DNA from: Arthrobacter sp. efr-133-R2A-120
GTDB lineage: Bacteria > Actinomycetota > Actinomycetes > Actinomycetales > Micrococcaceae
Length of the DNA stretch: 64,000 nt
Direction: 5' to 3'
Assembly (NCBI RefSeq): GCF_030209835.1
Contig: NZ_JARVRF010000011.1
Location: 186,001-250,000, forward strand
Part shown: positions 63,049-64,000 of the stretch, one piece after another
Layout of the letters: each line of letters starts with the position of its first letter
Numbering within the stretch: the stretch's first letter is position 1
The notes under the pieces: generated by a model
Seen by the model: only the letters and a program-made list of their open reading frames with translations
What the model was told of the DNA's origin: nothing
Database searches by the model: none
Made by a program: the position numbers and the translations under genes

Positions 63049-63504
63049 ATGGCGACTCAAACACCAACCCCGGCCTACCCTCACGGGAATGATTCTGAAC
63101 TGGCGCGGGAGGCGTTGAAGACGCTGCGTCGTGCGGTTGAGGCGCACTCGGATCCGCAACAGCCGGTGGAAATGAAGGTGACCGACGGGGGAGAGCTGGA
63201 GATGCCGCGGGCTGCGGCGGATCTGATGATAAGAATTCTTGGGAAGATGGCAGCGGGCCAAGGGGTCACGGTGGTTCCGATGAATGCCGAACTGACCACG
63301 CAGCAGGCAGCGGACATTCTGAATGTATCGCGCCCGCACCTGGTGGGGCTCCTTGAGGCCCGTGAAATCCAGTATCGAAGAGTCGGTACCCACCGGCGGG
63401 TCCTCGCCGAATCGCTCTACGCTTACAAGCGCCGCACGTCCGTGGCTCAGAAGGACGCCGCTGATGAGCTCTCGGCACTGGGTCAGGACATGGGGCTTAT
63501 CTAG
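63049..63504 (+). CDS. Excisionase-type DNA-binding antitoxin
   Basis: A 151-residue protein. The C-terminal half has a MerR/excisionase-like helix-turn-helix (LTTQQAADILNVSRPHLVGLLE, here residues about 85-106) followed by the IQYRRVGTHRRVLAESL wing and a YKRR segment. Antitoxins with this architecture sit directly before PIN-domain toxins. Its stop codon is 1 nt before the GTG of the PIN gene, so the two are co-translated. It should bind its own promoter and neutralise the toxin. Confidence 0.88.
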   Translation: MATQTPTPAYPHGNDSELAREALKTLRRAVEAHSDPQQPVEMKVTDGGELEMPRAAADLMIRILGKMAAGQGVTVVPMNAELTTQQAADILNVSRPHLVGLLEAREIQYRRVGTHRRVLAESLYAYKRRTSVAQKDAADELSALGQDMGLI

Positions 63505-63505
63505 A

Positions 63506-64000
63506 GTGGTTTTTACGGTCATTTACGATGCCAACGTCTTGTATCCAAGCATGCTCCGTGACCTGCTGATCCGGGTTGCTCAGGCCGGGTTGGTTCGGGC
63601 CCGGTGGACCGAAGCCATCCTCGATGAGACCTTCCGGAATCTCAAGCAGAACCGGCCGGACCTGGACCCGGCGAAGCTTGACCGGACCCGGGAGTTGATG
63701 TGCGCTGCGGTGCCGGATTGCATCGTCGATGACTACCAGCCTCTGGAACAGGTCTTCATGGGCCTCCCGGACCCGGGGGATGCCCATGTGATGGCGGCGG
63801 CGTTGAAGGTGCAAGCGCAAGTAATCGTGACGAACAATCTGAAGCATTTTCCGGCGGAAGTGCTTGGTCGTTGGGGTGTTGAGGCCAAACATCCCGATGA
63901 TTTCCTCATGGACCAGTTCTACTTGGACGCGGTGGAACTCCACGTTGCCGTGCGCAACATGTCCGAGGCCTACCGGAATCCACCGCTGGGCGTTGACGAT
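63506..64000 (+). CDS. PIN-domain toxin, 3' end outside window
   Basis: The GTG at 63506 follows the antitoxin stop after 1 nt. The visible 165 codons form a PIN domain: the first catalytic Asp is in VIYDANVLYPS (about residue 8), a Glu in AILDETFRN, the acidic pair in PDPGDAHVMAAA and the segment VIVTNNLKHFP. PIN toxins of VapC type cut tRNA or rRNA. The gene continues past the window edge, so full length and stop are unknown. Confidence 0.9.
   Translation, partial: MVFTVIYDANVLYPSMLRDLLIRVAQAGLVRARWTEAILDETFRNLKQNRPDLDPAKLDRTRELMCAAVPDCIVDDYQPLEQVFMGLPDPGDAHVMAAALKVQAQVIVTNNLKHFPAEVLGRWGVEAKHPDDFLMDQFYLDAVELHVAVRNMSEAYRNPPLGVDD

Overview
The window is GC-rich, densely packed DNA of actinobacterial character: GTG starts are common, ATGA overlaps between genes are frequent, and there is a single-domain HtaA protein and a FadR-type GntR regulator. 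A Micrococcales organism (Arthrobacter-like) is my best guess, but no rRNA or other taxonomic marker is present to prove it.

Region 1 (1-35.5 kb) is a large catabolic and transport supercluster. From left to right it holds: the 3' part of a Rieske ferredoxin; a CitE-like lyase / MaoC hydratase / CaiB-type CoA-transferase cassette; several SDR dehydrogenases; an MmgE/PrpD protein; a crotonase; a Gal80-like Gfo/Idh oxidoreductase; an alpha/beta hydrolase; a second CitE-like lyase; a ribose-type ABC importer; a cytochrome P450 with its own ferredoxin reductase and ferredoxin; an HtaA-domain protein; MFS carriers; a VOC protein; an alcohol dehydrogenase; a PDR-type reductase; an acyl-CoA dehydrogenase; an acetyl-CoA hydrolase/transferase-like protein; LacI and GntR regulators; a HisD-like dehydrogenase; and EtfB, EtfA and a membrane cytochrome b. 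Together they suggest uptake of a small polyol- or sugar-like or ester substrate, hydroxylation or hydrolysis, CoA activation, beta-oxidation-like steps, C-C cleavage by CitE-type lyases, and electron delivery through ETF. The substrate cannot be read from the sequence. A 977-bp block (hydrolase gene plus promoter) occurs twice, 23,981 bp apart and about 99% identical, and the second copy lies beside an IS256-family transposase remnant. At least three promoters share a 16-bp AT-rich element.

Region 2 (35.5-39.2 kb) is gene-poor, with a small unknown protein and a large GAF/PucR-type regulator.

Region 3 (about 39.2-57.5 kb) is a genomic island bounded by two copies of a tRNA-3'-end-like 45-bp core (44/45 identical) set in longer, diverged repeats. 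Its left arm is decayed: a GIY-YIG nuclease, a galE scrap and an endonuclease VII-like gene. Its body is a complete type I Wadjet operon (jetABCD), then the C-terminal stub of a tyrosine recombinase, then a Gabija-like pair (UvrD-like helicase plus OLD-family ATPase/TOPRIM nuclease). Upstream of that pair is an HNH gene broken at a run of eight Gs, and divergent to the HNH gene is a large DUF5677-like protein. The island is best read as an anti-plasmid/anti-phage defence island that has lost its integrase.

Region 4 (57.5-64 kb) has two tandem paralogous two-TM proteins, a DUF4236/HIRAN-like membrane protein, a NERD-domain protein, and a DNA-binding antitoxin with a PIN-domain toxin that runs off the window. 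Functions were assigned by motif reading only; no database search was possible.
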